Below are positions 8,031 to 15,782 of a stretch of 64,000 nucleotides of DNA, in pieces. Position numbers and translations under genes: made by a program. The notes under the pieces are model-generated. The model was given only the letters and a program-made list of their open reading frames with translations, was not told the origin of the DNA and did no database searches. Position 1 is the stretch's first letter; every line of letters starts with the position of its first letter. Source of the stretch: Thaumasiovibrio subtropicus. Its GTDB lineage: Bacteria; Pseudomonadota; Gammaproteobacteria; Enterobacterales; Vibrionaceae. Where the stretch lies: contig NZ_AP023054.1 in the NCBI RefSeq assembly GCF_019703835.1, positions 3,285,580-3,349,579 on the forward strand, given 5' to 3'.

Positions 8031-8451
8031 GCTTACTCCCTAACACCAAACGGTGAACCGTCTCCCGTTTACCGTCGAACTTGCGTAGCGTTTGCGCTTC
8101 AGCAAACCCAAAGCGGTTTAAGATGCGACGCATCCCTTTGCGATAGGTGTGATACTGGATCGCGTCATAACCACACTCACGAATTCGGTCGATGATGAAC
8201 GGGGCAGCAATCCCTAACCCTTTTCCTGTCATCGCGATGATGTGATAAGTGCTCTCTTCAAAACGCCCGACAAAGCGCAGTGAAACACCCTTGCCCGTGA
8301 CTTTGTAAAAACTGGCGTGTTGGCCTTCTACCCACTCGCGCAGTAAATCAAACTCCAATTTGGGGGAATCACTACCGTCATAAGCCGGACGCATCGCATT
8401 AAGATGCACATTCAAATCTTTCGCACTGGCGCGAATATGGGTGAAATTCAT
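8023..8451 (-). CDS. Prophage GNAT-like protein (142 aa)
   Basis: The middle of the protein (TYHIIAMTGKGLGIAAPFII, then a helix and GFAEAQTLRKF) has the look of a small GNAT-type fold, as in N-acetyltransferases and some phage internal proteins. The acetyl-CoA loop is not a clean Q/RxxGxG/A motif, so catalytic activity is doubtful. It starts inside the stop of a basic 48-residue gene and lies within the virion gene block. Function unknown. Confidence 0.5.
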   Translation of the reverse strand: MNFTHIRASAKDLNVHLNAMRPAYDGSDSPKLEFDLLREWVEGQHASFYKVTGKGVSLRFVGRFEESTYHIIAMTGKGLGIAAPFIIDRIRECGYDAIQYHTYRKGMRRILNRFGFAEAQTLRKFDGKRETVHRLVLGSKHG

Positions 8452-8594
8452 CGACGCCCCCGCGAGAAGCTAATCGCATTCACTTTTTCCGTTGGGAATC
8501 GGCGCATGTTGCGACGGTTCAAACGTACAATGCGGTTAACAAACAGATTGCGAGGCTGGCGGTTAACTGGCATTGATTTTCCATGTTTTGGCAT
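8448..8594 (-). CDS. Small Arg-rich prophage protein (48 aa)
   Basis: The predicted protein begins MPKHGKSMPVNRQPRN, and nearly a third of its residues are Arg, Lys or His, without hydrophobic segments. Its TGA overlaps the ATG of the GNAT-like gene (8451). A DNA-condensing or DNA-membrane linking role inside the virion is plausible from composition only. No standard gene prediction is likely to keep it unless small frames are allowed. Confidence 0.5.
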   Translation of the reverse strand: MPKHGKSMPVNRQPRNLFVNRIVRLNRRNMRRFPTEKVNAISFSRGRR

Positions 8595-8606
8595 CCGTCA
8601 AACTCC

Positions 8607-8804
8607 CTATTTTGCTTTCCACATCAGGTAGGCCAGCAAAGCGATAACTAACCAAATCAGGTAGTCATTGCCGCCCCCAAAATTCACCGCTCCGGTGTTT
8701 GCCCCAGCGGAAACATGCGAGTTGGCCGCAGATGGGCCCGCGTGCCCACCCGCCGCATTAATCGGCATGCTGCCGCCTGCATTGTTAATGTCAGGAATTA
8801 CCAT
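8607..8804 (-). CDS. Small prophage membrane protein, Gly/Ala-rich with C-terminal anchor (65 aa)
   Basis: A Gly/Ala/Asn-rich, flexible N-terminal 45 residues lead into one C-terminal membrane helix (YLIWLVIALLAYLMW) and a final basic KAK. Its ATG overlaps the end of the 52-residue gene upstream. Probably a virion membrane protein; function unknown. Confidence 0.6.
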   Translation of the reverse strand: MVIPDINNAGGSMPINAAGGHAGPSAANSHVSAGANTGAVNFGGGNDYLIWLVIALLAYLMWKAK

Positions 8805-8956
8805 GCGCCGCCCTTGTGGAAGAATTTGAAATAGAAGTACATCAGCGAAAGAATGATCGTGAGGTTCTTCAAGTCGTTAAGGCCATCACCAACGGTCAAG
8901 CCACCAAACACGCCCAGTGCTCCCGCCGCTAATACCGCGATAATGAGTACCTGCAT
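8798..8956 (-). CDS. Tiny prophage membrane protein (52 aa)
   Basis: Two hydrophobic segments (MQVLIIAVLAAGALGVFGG and NLTIILSLMYFYFKF) separated by a short polar turn. The start ATG at 8956 lies just before the stop of the 93-residue gene (8958), and its stop overlaps the next start at 8804. It is likely part of the virion membrane set. Confidence 0.6.
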   Translation of the reverse strand: MQVLIIAVLAAGALGVFGGLTVGDGLNDLKNLTIILSLMYFYFKFFHKGGAW

Positions 8957-8957
8957 G

Positions 8958-9239
8958 TCATCGCCCCTTCATCGCCAAATATCCCAACCCCGCAATGATG
9001 ACTGCTCCCATAACGTAAACAGGCATCATGTTGTTACCGCTTTGGGGTAGCGGTGTACCCTGCGGGGTTTGAGGTATCGGCGTGGGCGCACGATGCTGTT
9101 CAGGTGACGCGGATTGCAATAAGTTGGCTTGGTTATCTACCCATGCGTTGACGAGGTTTGAGCCCCCATCCACCACGGTATCGAACAAGCCACCCAGCGT
9201 TTCGCCTACACCGTCCCAGCTCCAAGAAAAGTCGCTCAT
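8958..9239 (-). CDS. Prophage virion membrane protein with C-terminal anchor (93 aa)
   Basis: An acidic, Trp-rich N-terminus (SDFSWSWDGVGETLGG), a Pro/Thr/Gln-rich linker, and one C-terminal membrane helix (VYVMGAVIIAGLGYLAM) with a basic end. It lies 13 bp after the capsid gene. The domain order suggests a tether between membrane and capsid. No family recognised. Confidence 0.6.
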   Translation of the reverse strand: MSDFSWSWDGVGETLGGLFDTVVDGGSNLVNAWVDNQANLLQSASPEQHRAPTPIPQTPQGTPLPQSGNNMMPVYVMGAVIIAGLGYLAMKGR

Positions 9240-9252
9240 TGCGCCCCCTAAG

Positions 9253-10086
9253 TTATGCGGCGGTCGGTAGTGGTTTCACCTGTTGAACCGCTTCAACGAT
9301 CACCGGAATGTTGCCCACTTCGGTTTTATCCAGTTCAAACGCCAACTGCATGTTTGCGGCCGTGTTTAGCTGGCCATCGTTACCGAAGCCATAGCGACAG
9401 AAGTCCAACGAGAACCAACCGGGGTTTTGTTCGAGGTCGGCGTGTGCCAAGTCGAATGCGTTATCCGCTTTGGTCACGTTGATCTCTTCCAAGTTGTCAC
9501 GCAGTACGCGGATGCGCTCTACGGAATCGTCTTTGAAGTGAATGCGCTTAATGTTTAAGAACGGGCTGCGCTCTTTCCAATCATGTGGAATACGGCCAGT
9601 TTGCGAACATGTCCAAGACAGTTCGTAGATACGCGGCAAGAAATAGCGGTCTTGCTGTGCTGCACCAAGATGAGCACGGGCACGAACAATTGGCGGTGTT
9701 ACATCAGCAGCTTTACTTTTTAGGGTGACGTAGATGATCCAAAGCTCACCGGGCAGCGTGACCAACTCACCATGACGAACACCCACCTTTGTACGCATGG
9801 TTTGATCACCTAGCGGAATGATATAGCGGCCTGCTTCAACGTAGTTTTTACGGTGCTTTTGCAATGCAACAAGCGTTTCACCCGTCACATTGATTTTTGC
9901 GTCACCGTTAAGGGTAACTTCAACGCGCTCGATGTCTTTCGGGTCAGTAATGTTAGTGATAAGTTCGATGCCGTAATAAGTAGGGCCAGCCGCCAAACTC
10001 AGCATGCTGCGGTTGCCCCAGCCAACACCCTCAAACGGGTCTAGCTCTTTCGGACGCGGGGCGAACGGAGTGGATACCATTTCCAT
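9253..10086 (-). CDS. Putative major capsid protein (PM2 P2-like, double jelly roll)
   Basis: 277 residues, close to the 269 of PM2 P2. The protein is beta-rich without membrane segments. It begins with a Pro/Arg-rich arm followed by NPFxG-like residues (LDPFEGVGWGNR), then PTYYGIELITNITDPKDIERV and VEAGRYIIPLGD. A second, similar half around IKRIHFKDDSVERIRVLRD fits a two-jelly-roll layout. Its ATG shares a base with the TAA of a 39-residue membrane gene. Position within the small-membrane-protein block and the lack of any tailed-phage capsid genes support the call. A structure prediction would settle it. Confidence 0.7.
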   Translation of the reverse strand: MEMVSTPFAPRPKELDPFEGVGWGNRSMLSLAAGPTYYGIELITNITDPKDIERVEVTLNGDAKINVTGETLVALQKHRKNYVEAGRYIIPLGDQTMRTKVGVRHGELVTLPGELWIIYVTLKSKAADVTPPIVRARAHLGAAQQDRYFLPRIYELSWTCSQTGRIPHDWKERSPFLNIKRIHFKDDSVERIRVLRDNLEEINVTKADNAFDLAHADLEQNPGWFSLDFCRYGFGNDGQLNTAANMQLAFELDKTEVGNIPVIVEAVQQVKPLPTAA

Positions 10087-10205
10087 TAGAACCAGCTCCC
10101 TTTGCCAAGTTTGTCTTTCACGAAGTCGACGTTATTCGACGCCCAGACCACCGCACAGGCGACGCCCGCAGTGATGGCAACTAACTTGATGGTTGTTTTT
10201 TTCAT
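10086..10205 (-). CDS. Tiny prophage membrane protein (39 aa)
   Basis: MKKTTIKLVAITAGVACAVV forms a signal-like or anchor helix, followed by a charged C-terminal stretch. The TAA and the capsid gene ATG overlap as TAATG, so translation of the capsid protein is probably coupled to it. It may be a virion membrane protein. After the accessory insertion it is the first gene of the downstream part of the late operon. Confidence 0.6.
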   Translation of the reverse strand: MKKTTIKLVAITAGVACAVVWASNNVDFVKDKLGKGSWF

Positions 10206-10294
10206 GTGTGCTCTACCGTTGTTGTTTGCAAGATTGCGTGTTTAACGAACGGTAGATACAAGAACACAGTCACAGATGTCTGATAAGACGGTTT

Positions 10295-10328
10295 AACCTA
10301 TTAGGTTAGAGGGGTAACCTAATAGGTT
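10295..10328. promoter_or_regulatory. Pair of palindromic sites (AACCTA-N-TAGGTT)
   Basis: AACCTATTAGGTT (10295-10307) and AACCTAATAGGTT (10316-10328) are each near-perfect 13-bp palindromes and are reverse complements of each other, so the whole can also form a hairpin. They lie between the accessory gene (start 10352) and the divergent 39-residue gene (start 10205). That place suggests an operator for a regulator, or a terminator-like barrier. Confidence 0.55.
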
Positions 10329-10351
10329 ATAAATTTAAGTTGGTTTGTGTC

Positions 10352-10882
10352 ATGATCGAACAGTTTACTAACAGAGACTTTGCCTTATTGTTTTCTATTG
10401 GGGCCTTCCTAGTATTTATGGCTATGTCGCCAAAATTAAGAAAACTCTTCTATGTTAACCTGATTTATAACTGCATACTAAAGACCCAGATAAAATACTT
10501 ACTACTATTTTGCACACTGTATACTTTAGTCTGCGTCATAATTCTTGATGCAATAAACTTCTGGACATTCCATCAAGTAAAAAACACCATATATTGGTTT
10601 TTCGGTTTTCTACTTGCCAACATTGGAAACATTTTCAAAAATGAAAAAATCAGTCACAGAAAAATAGCAATTCAAAACTGCAAAGCCTTGGTAATATTGC
10701 AAATCTGGATAAACACTCACGCATTTTCATTCTTCGCAGAACTATTGCTATTAACATCAATATCTTTCATTGTTTTACTAAAACACATATCAGAAAAAGA
10801 GGAAGAAAACAAAAAGTCACCCAGTTTATTGAATGGATACTGGCAACACTTGGTATATTTATTATTTCAGCATCATCAATAA
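10352..10882 (+). CDS. Accessory membrane protein of unknown function, N-terminal part (frameshifted)
   Basis: This is the N-terminal part of an AT-rich gene on the opposite strand to the surrounding virion genes. It shows about four membrane helices (for example LLFSIGAFLVFMAM, YLLLFCTLYTLVCVII, LLLLTSISFIVLL). The ATG at 10352 is preferred over the TTG at 10340. After about codon 155 the frame degenerates, whereas the -1 frame continues a further hydrophobic protein into the gene at 10960. The shift maps to the A-rich run at 10810-10816 (AACAAAAAG). The intact protein would be about 400 residues. I do not recognise the family. Confidence 0.6.
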   Translation: MIEQFTNRDFALLFSIGAFLVFMAMSPKLRKLFYVNLIYNCILKTQIKYLLLFCTLYTLVCVIILDAINFWTFHQVKNTIYWFFGFLLANIGNIFKNEKISHRKIAIQNCKALVILQIWINTHAFSFFAELLLLTSISFIVLLKHISEKEEENKKSPSLLNGYWQHLVYLLFQHHQ

Positions 10883-10959
10883 ACACACTTCAACACTACC
10901 AAAAAGTATTAACCCCAACTTTAATTCAAGACTTTTTAACTCCAATCTTACTATCAATA

Positions 10960-11550
10960 ATGGCTATTCCACTCTTTAAGCTAATTGTTGTCTACGGAAC
11001 CTATGAACAAACAAGAACACCTTTCAAAGGTGGTTTAAGTAGCCATATCTGCAGGGTCATGGCATTCACTTTCTTTTTATGTGACACTGAAAAATTAAAT
11101 CAATGGCGGTATCATCTTATTAGAAAGAATGGAGAACCCGGTTTTATTGACTCAATCGTAGCAATTAATAACGTTAGAAAGTCTTACAAAATTCTTGCTA
11201 CGGAAGGGACACCTCCGCCCAACGCTTGGGCTCCCAGCAAGGCTGCCAAGTTCATGGCAACAAAAGGAATTATAATCGACAAATATAGGCTTATCTCAGG
11301 TGAGCTTTGGCAGGGTAGATACGAAAAAGAATTCAATGAAGTGCATGAGAGCTACTTCATTGAGGGGAAAGAAAATAGCATTTATCGATTATCATTAAGT
11401 TTTACTATACACGAACGTTCTTTTTCCCCAAAAGACACGTCAACAATAGAAAGTAAAATAAAGCATCTAGTATCTAACTCATCTGGACAGCCTTGCTCTG
11501 ATTCAATGGTTAATATTGACTCCATATTAAAAATAAAAGCGCCCACTTAA
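10960..11550 (+). CDS. Accessory membrane protein of unknown function, C-terminal part (frameshifted)
   Basis: This frame is open back to at least 10801. It encodes VTQFIEWILATLGIF and LLSIMAIPLFKLIVV before the nominal ATG at 10960, so it is most likely the C-terminal half of the gene beginning at 10352. After the last membrane helix comes a cytoplasmic domain of about 170 residues (TPPPNAWAPSKAAKF, GELWQGRYEKEFNEV). Low GC and reversed orientation point to a recently acquired cargo gene, possibly for superinfection exclusion or defence, but nothing in the sequence proves that. Whether it is broken, a sequencing error, or uses -1 frameshifting is undecided. Confidence 0.6.
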   Translation: MAIPLFKLIVVYGTYEQTRTPFKGGLSSHICRVMAFTFFLCDTEKLNQWRYHLIRKNGEPGFIDSIVAINNVRKSYKILATEGTPPPNAWAPSKAAKFMATKGIIIDKYRLISGELWQGRYEKEFNEVHESYFIEGKENSIYRLSLSFTIHERSFSPKDTSTIESKIKHLVSNSSGQPCSDSMVNIDSILKIKAPT

Positions 11551-11669
11551 AAATAGAAGACATCAACCTCTATGTAATTTATGAGGATTTCGAGTTCATG
11601 AAAACCATAAAGATAAAAGTCAGTTTTTATGCGACAAGGATGTCAACAACCTCATTTATAATTAGCTTA

Positions 11670-12320
11670 TTAGCTATAAACTCGCCCTATTATTATATCT
11701 CGCCCCAACTCCTTCAAAACATACTCCCCCGGCTGTAACTTCTGGATTTCAGCAAGGGGGACACCTGTTTCTTCTGAGAGGTACTTAGCATCTTTCAGCC
11801 TCGCTTGAACGCCTATCCACTGGTAGCGGCTATTACCAATTATCGTTTTTGGCACTTCCTGCCCACGCTGAAACGCACTGTGGCACTCAATGGCATAGCG
11901 ACGGCCACCCGTAAAGCACTGACCTAACCGCCCTTCTGCTTTACCAACTCGGTTAGATGCAACTGCGAGTTCTTCGAAGATCGCAGCTAACGGTTTCTTA
12001 CCATCACCCAATTCCCACACGATCGCGGCGAAGCGCTCCAAGTTAACCGGATTCGGTTCAACCGTGATACCAAACTTAAACGGTTTTGACGAACGGCGCG
12101 CGTTTTTAGCAGCGGTGTAAAATTCCATCCAGTTAGTGAAGTGTTTGGTTTGTTGACGGTAGAACTTAATGCCTTTGTAGTCTTCATAAGGATCAAAGAA
12201 CAAAACCTGTTTAGCCGTCACAAGGTTTAGCTTTTTGATGGCGGTAGTCTTACCGCCAAAGCTGGTTGCCACATAAAACGCATGTTTTAGTGGCAGTTTG
12301 TTATTCGGGTTCTTTGCCAT
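11670..12320 (-). CDS. Packaging ATPase (PM2 P9 / PRD1 P9-like, FtsK-HerA type)
   Basis: A compact 216-residue ATPase. The Walker A-like loop is ATSFGGKTTA (residues about 18-27), where the first Gly of the classical motif is Ala. A hydrophobic strand ending in acidic residues (PLAAIFEELAVASN) serves as Walker B, and an Arg-containing segment (GGRRYAIECHS) follows. This size and order are characteristic of the genome-packaging ATPases of membrane-containing double-jelly-roll viruses, not of tailed-phage terminases. Its ATG overlaps the TAA of the gene upstream (TAATG). Confidence 0.8.
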   Translation of the reverse strand: MAKNPNNKLPLKHAFYVATSFGGKTTAIKKLNLVTAKQVLFFDPYEDYKGIKFYRQQTKHFTNWMEFYTAAKNARRSSKPFKFGITVEPNPVNLERFAAIVWELGDGKKPLAAIFEELAVASNRVGKAEGRLGQCFTGGRRYAIECHSAFQRGQEVPKTIIGNSRYQWIGVQARLKDAKYLSEETGVPLAEIQKLQPGEYVLKELGRDIIIGRVYS

Positions 12321-12820
12321 TATGCTGCCTCGGTTTCCGCTTCTTGCTCATCATTAGCGGCTTCCAGCGTAGCGAGGTCTTCCGCTTTCAGTTGCTTCAA
12401 CTTACTGGCTGAACTTCCGACTAACTGGACGGCGGCATACCCGGCGTTGATTTCCGCTTCATACTTGGCGAACCAATCCGGTATCACGTTACCGTACTTG
12501 ATCAGCAGTGGGCCAAATGCCTCAATGGTTTGCGCTCGCGCGTCATCATCAAAAGCAAAGCGAGGGTGAATGAACATTTTAATCGCGCCTTCAATCCCCA
12601 TTAGCGCGAGAGTCGCTTCAAACTGCGCTTTCTGAAACGGTTCAACTTCCGGTTCATCCGGTTTACTTTCGGTTAACTCGGTTTCATCCACTGGCGGCGC
12701 GTCATCAGCGATGTGTTCCGCGTCGGCTTGGGCTAAATCCTTCAATAAAGCCTGCTCGGATGCGGTTTCAGGGGCGATGGTTTCGGTTACCTGCTCGGTT
12801 TGGTTTTCGGTTTGGCTCAT
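12320..12820 (-). CDS. Acidic prophage protein of unknown function (166 aa)
   Basis: A highly acidic, Glu/Thr-rich disordered N-terminus (residues 1-60) is followed by a helical domain (KAQFEATLALMGIEGAIKMF ... IPDWFAKYEAEINAGYA) and an acidic tail. No membrane segment. It overlaps its upstream neighbour by 4 bp and the packaging ATPase by 1 bp. It might be an ATPase partner or virion scaffold, but I cannot name a family. Confidence 0.55.
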   Translation of the reverse strand: MSQTENQTEQVTETIAPETASEQALLKDLAQADAEHIADDAPPVDETELTESKPDEPEVEPFQKAQFEATLALMGIEGAIKMFIHPRFAFDDDARAQTIEAFGPLLIKYGNVIPDWFAKYEAEINAGYAAVQLVGSSASKLKQLKAEDLATLEAANDEQEAETEAA

Positions 12821-13323
12821 GACTGCATTCCTTGTGTCGTTGGGTTAGATTCGGTTTGTTGCGGTTTGTTTTTGGCTTTCACCAACCAAGAAACGGCGCC
12901 AATGAGCAACGCAACAAAGCCACCAATCAAAACCGGATTAACCGTTTTTTTCGGTTTAACCTCAGTTGCTTGTTGGGTATCTGTTTCGGTTAGAGCGGTT
13001 TGGTTTTCGGTTACCACTTCGGTTTCGACGGTTTCCAGTAACACATCGTCATTGGCCGCTGTCGGCTCGGTTTGGTTTCGCGCTTCCGCTTCGGTTTCAA
13101 CCATGTTGTGCTTGATGAATTCCTGACGCTCGGCACCGCTGCGCTGGTCTGCACCACATTTGGGGCAAAGCGTGTAGTACAACCCCAAACGGCGTTTGTT
13201 TTTCGGGGCTTCACCTTCCGTTGCGGCTTTGTGTGCGCCAACTTGGTGAACCGTACACACACAGCCGCAACCGGGTGTTGAACAGGGTAGGTAACCCACG
13301 GTTGGGTTTTTACTTTTGCTCAT
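12817..13323 (-). CDS. Zinc-ribbon protein with C-terminal membrane anchor (168 aa)
   Basis: An N-terminal metal-binding region with cysteines in CSTPGCGCVC and, about 35 residues later, CPKCGAD; then an acidic Thr/Glu/Gln linker and a membrane helix (VNPVLIGGFVALLIGAVSWL) with a basic end. PM2 P14, a late transcription activator, also carries a TFIIS-like zinc motif, but it is not obviously membrane-anchored. This gene could be related or could be a virion protein. The metal site is clear; the function is not. Confidence 0.6.
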   Translation of the reverse strand: MSKSKNPTVGYLPCSTPGCGCVCTVHQVGAHKAATEGEAPKNKRRLGLYYTLCPKCGADQRSGAERQEFIKHNMVETEAEARNQTEPTAANDDVLLETVETEVVTENQTALTETDTQQATEVKPKKTVNPVLIGGFVALLIGAVSWLVKAKNKPQQTESNPTTQGMQS

Positions 13324-13498
13324 GCTGTAGTTCCTTGAGTTGCTGTTCCATTTGGCTAACTTTTTGGTTAACCCCTTTCATCCAACGCACCACCGAACGC
13401 AGCACAGGGACAGCAGGTTTCAACATCATGTTGCTACTTGCCTTCTCTACCGAGCTTTCTAGCTGGTTGGTGACTTCCATCAGTTCAGTAACTTCCAT
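13310..13498 (-). CDS. Small coiled-coil prophage protein (62 aa)
   Basis: Predicted mostly helical, with heptad-like patterns at both ends (TELMEVTNQLESSVEKA and QKVSQMEQQLKELQ). It overlaps the zinc-ribbon gene by 14 bp and lies 18 bp after the replication gene. No family recognised. Confidence 0.55.
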   Translation of the reverse strand: MEVTELMEVTNQLESSVEKASSNMMLKPAVPVLRSVVRWMKGVNQKVSQMEQQLKELQHEQK

Positions 13499-13516
13499 TT
13501 CTCTCTCCGTTGCCCT

Positions 13517-15232
13517 TTAGTGCAATGACGGGCGCGTGGGCATTAGCGTTGCCCCGTCGAGGTAGTCGCGACAAAGCGCCGCGCAAATATCGTTTTCCCT
13601 ATCGTGCCAGCGCTCCTCAAATAGCGGCTCACGTAACACGGCCTTCCAGTAGGCGAGCTTTTCCCGCCATCGTCGCCGCTGCTCGGCATAATGCGTCCTC
13701 GCTGCATTACGCACTTCTAAGCAGTTATCACCGGACGTGGGCGTCATGCTCCAACCGCGCGCCCCCGCCGCCCACATCAGAAAATCATCCATCTTGTCTT
13801 CTGCATCCTCGCCATCAAAATGCAGACAAAACCGATTCTTGGTTGAAGCGAACACTCCCCGCGATTTCAGGGTTTTGCTGTTCTCGCTATAGGCTTCTTG
13901 AATGCGTTTGAGCTTGGCGCGGAGTTTGGCGAGTTGGTCGGGCGAATCCTTTTTTTGCTTTAGGACACCGATAGCCCTAATAGTCTCTTCGCGCTTTTTG
14001 GTGAGTTTGCGAAGTTGGCGTTCGTAAGGCTTTCGCCACTGTTCAAGCTTGTAACCACACTCTTTGATGATGGCGACCATGTTGTCGGCCTCAAACCGAT
14101 CAAGACATGTCCAACCGGGCGCGCGGCTCGGTTGAGCGATACCATAGCGATTACCTTTAATGAGCCCTTGGTTTGCGTTTCCGCCTTTCGCGGCATAACC
14201 AACGGCTTTGATGATGTAAGTCCCTGCGGCTTTGGGGTTTCGAATGCGCTCTAAATGCACCATGCCTTTGCCCCATAGCCCCTCGATACGTTCCGCCCAG
14301 GCATCGAAATGTTCACGTCCCACTTTCCAGTTGGTGAGTAAGTGAATGTGTGGGTTAGGCTCGCCGTCTTCGTTGGCTGGACATTCGGCCACCCAGAGGT
14401 AATGCAAATCATCGATTCGTTCTTCGTGCTCGAAGGGTTCGCCGTCTGCGTCTATGCCCTGCCAACCGCGACGAAACATTTTGCGAATGCCATCGATGAA
14501 GCGCGACACCTCTTTGCCAAGCGTAGTTTTGCCTTCAAAAATGGCGTTTCGCATTTCTGTTGTGCAAGTGAGGGTTGCGAAAGTGTTGAAGCCTTCATGA
14601 CACGTTGCGACGTATGCGGCGCTTTCAAAAATCTTACCCACGGCGCGAGGGGTTAACGCATCTGTGTAGCGGTCGCCGTCGTTGGCTTCCGGTGCATCAC
14701 TCGGTGCCATTTCAACAATGTGCTGTAGACGATATTTCCCTGACCATTCTTGGTGCAGCAATTGAATGGTGGAAACACGGGGCTTCATTTTCGCCCTGTC
14801 GGCGCTGTCGTAGAGCGATTCCGGTTGCATGGCCGTCCGGTCGTCAAACTCTTTTACGCCCTGTAGAGAGCGGCGGAGCGCGGTTAATTTGGTGATATGA
14901 CGCGGGTCTTTATTGCGTGTCGGACTTTTGCGGCCTTGGACAAGCCTATTCTTTTCGGCGCTTTGCGCCGCGCTTCGCGCTAAGATCTTCTCACGTTGAT
15001 AGGCGATAAATTTTGGATCGGGTTTAAAGGCTTCGGCTTCTTTGCGCGCATAAATTTCAGAATCACGAAAGACGCGATTCATCTCCCACCATTGCTCGTT
15101 TGTGGCGAGTTCAACAGGAGGCCCCATAAATCCGAAACCTAAAAAACCAGCATCATAGCTGGCTATATTTCTTTCGATGATATCGGCGGGTTTGACCGCC
15201 GATGCAATGTTGAGTAGTTCGTCTTTATTCAT
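13517..15232 (-). CDS. Replication initiation protein (HUH endonuclease, PM2 P12-like)
   Basis: A rolling-circle replication initiator of 571 residues; PM2 P12 is about 630. The metal-binding HUH motif is PHIHLLTN (residues about 292-299). The Tyr region TYIIKAVGYAAKGG follows about 45 residues later, giving two candidate nucleophiles, as in superfamily I Reps (phiX174 A type). The start ATG at 15232 (MNKDELLN) overlaps the previous stop. A longer frame to 15283 exists but would overlap by 59 bp. It nicks the double-stranded origin and begins strand-displacement replication of the circular viral genome. Confidence 0.85.
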   Translation of the reverse strand: MNKDELLNIASAVKPADIIERNIASYDAGFLGFGFMGPPVELATNEQWWEMNRVFRDSEIYARKEAEAFKPDPKFIAYQREKILARSAAQSAEKNRLVQGRKSPTRNKDPRHITKLTALRRSLQGVKEFDDRTAMQPESLYDSADRAKMKPRVSTIQLLHQEWSGKYRLQHIVEMAPSDAPEANDGDRYTDALTPRAVGKIFESAAYVATCHEGFNTFATLTCTTEMRNAIFEGKTTLGKEVSRFIDGIRKMFRRGWQGIDADGEPFEHEERIDDLHYLWVAECPANEDGEPNPHIHLLTNWKVGREHFDAWAERIEGLWGKGMVHLERIRNPKAAGTYIIKAVGYAAKGGNANQGLIKGNRYGIAQPSRAPGWTCLDRFEADNMVAIIKECGYKLEQWRKPYERQLRKLTKKREETIRAIGVLKQKKDSPDQLAKLRAKLKRIQEAYSENSKTLKSRGVFASTKNRFCLHFDGEDAEDKMDDFLMWAAGARGWSMTPTSGDNCLEVRNAARTHYAEQRRRWREKLAYWKAVLREPLFEERWHDRENDICAALCRDYLDGATLMPTRPSLH

Positions 15233-15569
15233 CGGCAATCTTTTCAGCTTGCTCGATAACCTTGCCAACATCGAAACCTTCATGCTCGATCAATACAAGA
15301 AAGTTGTGTAAGTCGGCCGTGTGGGAAGTCACTAAGTCTTCTCCCACTATTCCGGACAACAGTTGTCGGTTACGATACTCATAGGCAAATTCAAGGAACA
15401 TTTTAGCCCCTTTATCGTCTTGTATCGCTTCTAACTTCTTAGCCATCTGATAACAGGTCTCTCCAATCTCTCCCGCGTGACGACCGTTATCATCCTGTAC
15501 CAAGACATGAGTCACCCTTTTCTTTAAATCAGCAATCAAGGTTTCTATCGACCGAGTGAACATTTCCAT
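15225..15569 (-). CDS. Prophage early protein of unknown function (114 aa)
   Basis: A soluble, helical, charged protein (SIETLIADLKKRV, KMFLEFAYEYRNRQLL). It lies in the early operon directly before the replication gene and overlaps it by 8 bp. No recognisable motif. Its position suggests a role in replication or host takeover. Confidence 0.6.
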   Translation of the reverse strand: MEMFTRSIETLIADLKKRVTHVLVQDDNGRHAGEIGETCYQMAKKLEAIQDDKGAKMFLEFAYEYRNRQLLSGIVGEDLVTSHTADLHNFLVLIEHEGFDVGKVIEQAEKIADE

Positions 15570-15584
15570 TTTCGAATTCCTTAT

Positions 15585-15782
15585 CTAAGCCAGAACCACT
15601 ATCCGCTTATCCCCTTCGCAAGGGATAACCGCGATATTGGTTAACAGCGTGGTTGGTTCGTTACCTGTGAATTGTTGCGCCTCGGCAATGGTGCGGTGAT
15701 AGTTGGCATGAACCGGAAACGGCACCGCTTGATTAGGTAGAGGCAAACACTTTTCGTTTGAATAGAACTCAACGGTCGCCAC
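15585..15782 (-). CDS. Small prophage early protein (65 aa, GTG start)
   Basis: I place the start at the GTG at 15782 (VATVEFYSNEKC), because GAGGGGG lies just upstream and a longer reading would run over 100 bp into the DUF3850 gene. The protein is soluble and unknown. It overlaps the upstream DUF3850 gene by 14 bp. Confidence 0.55.
   Translation of the reverse strand: MATVEFYSNEKCLPLPNQAVPFPVHANYHRTIAEAQQFTGNEPTTLLTNIAVIPCEGDKRIVVLA

Noticed and set aside
10802-10816. Firm claim of programmed -1 frameshifting in the cargo gene
   Set aside because: The heptamer is CAAAAAG rather than the preferred AAAAAAG and no clear downstream structure is seen; mutation or sequencing error is equally likely.
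11598-11738. A 46-codon plus-strand frame after the cargo gene
   Set aside because: It runs into the 3' end of the packaging ATPase on the other strand and has no ribosome site; could be a remnant of the cargo gene C-terminus, but support is too weak.
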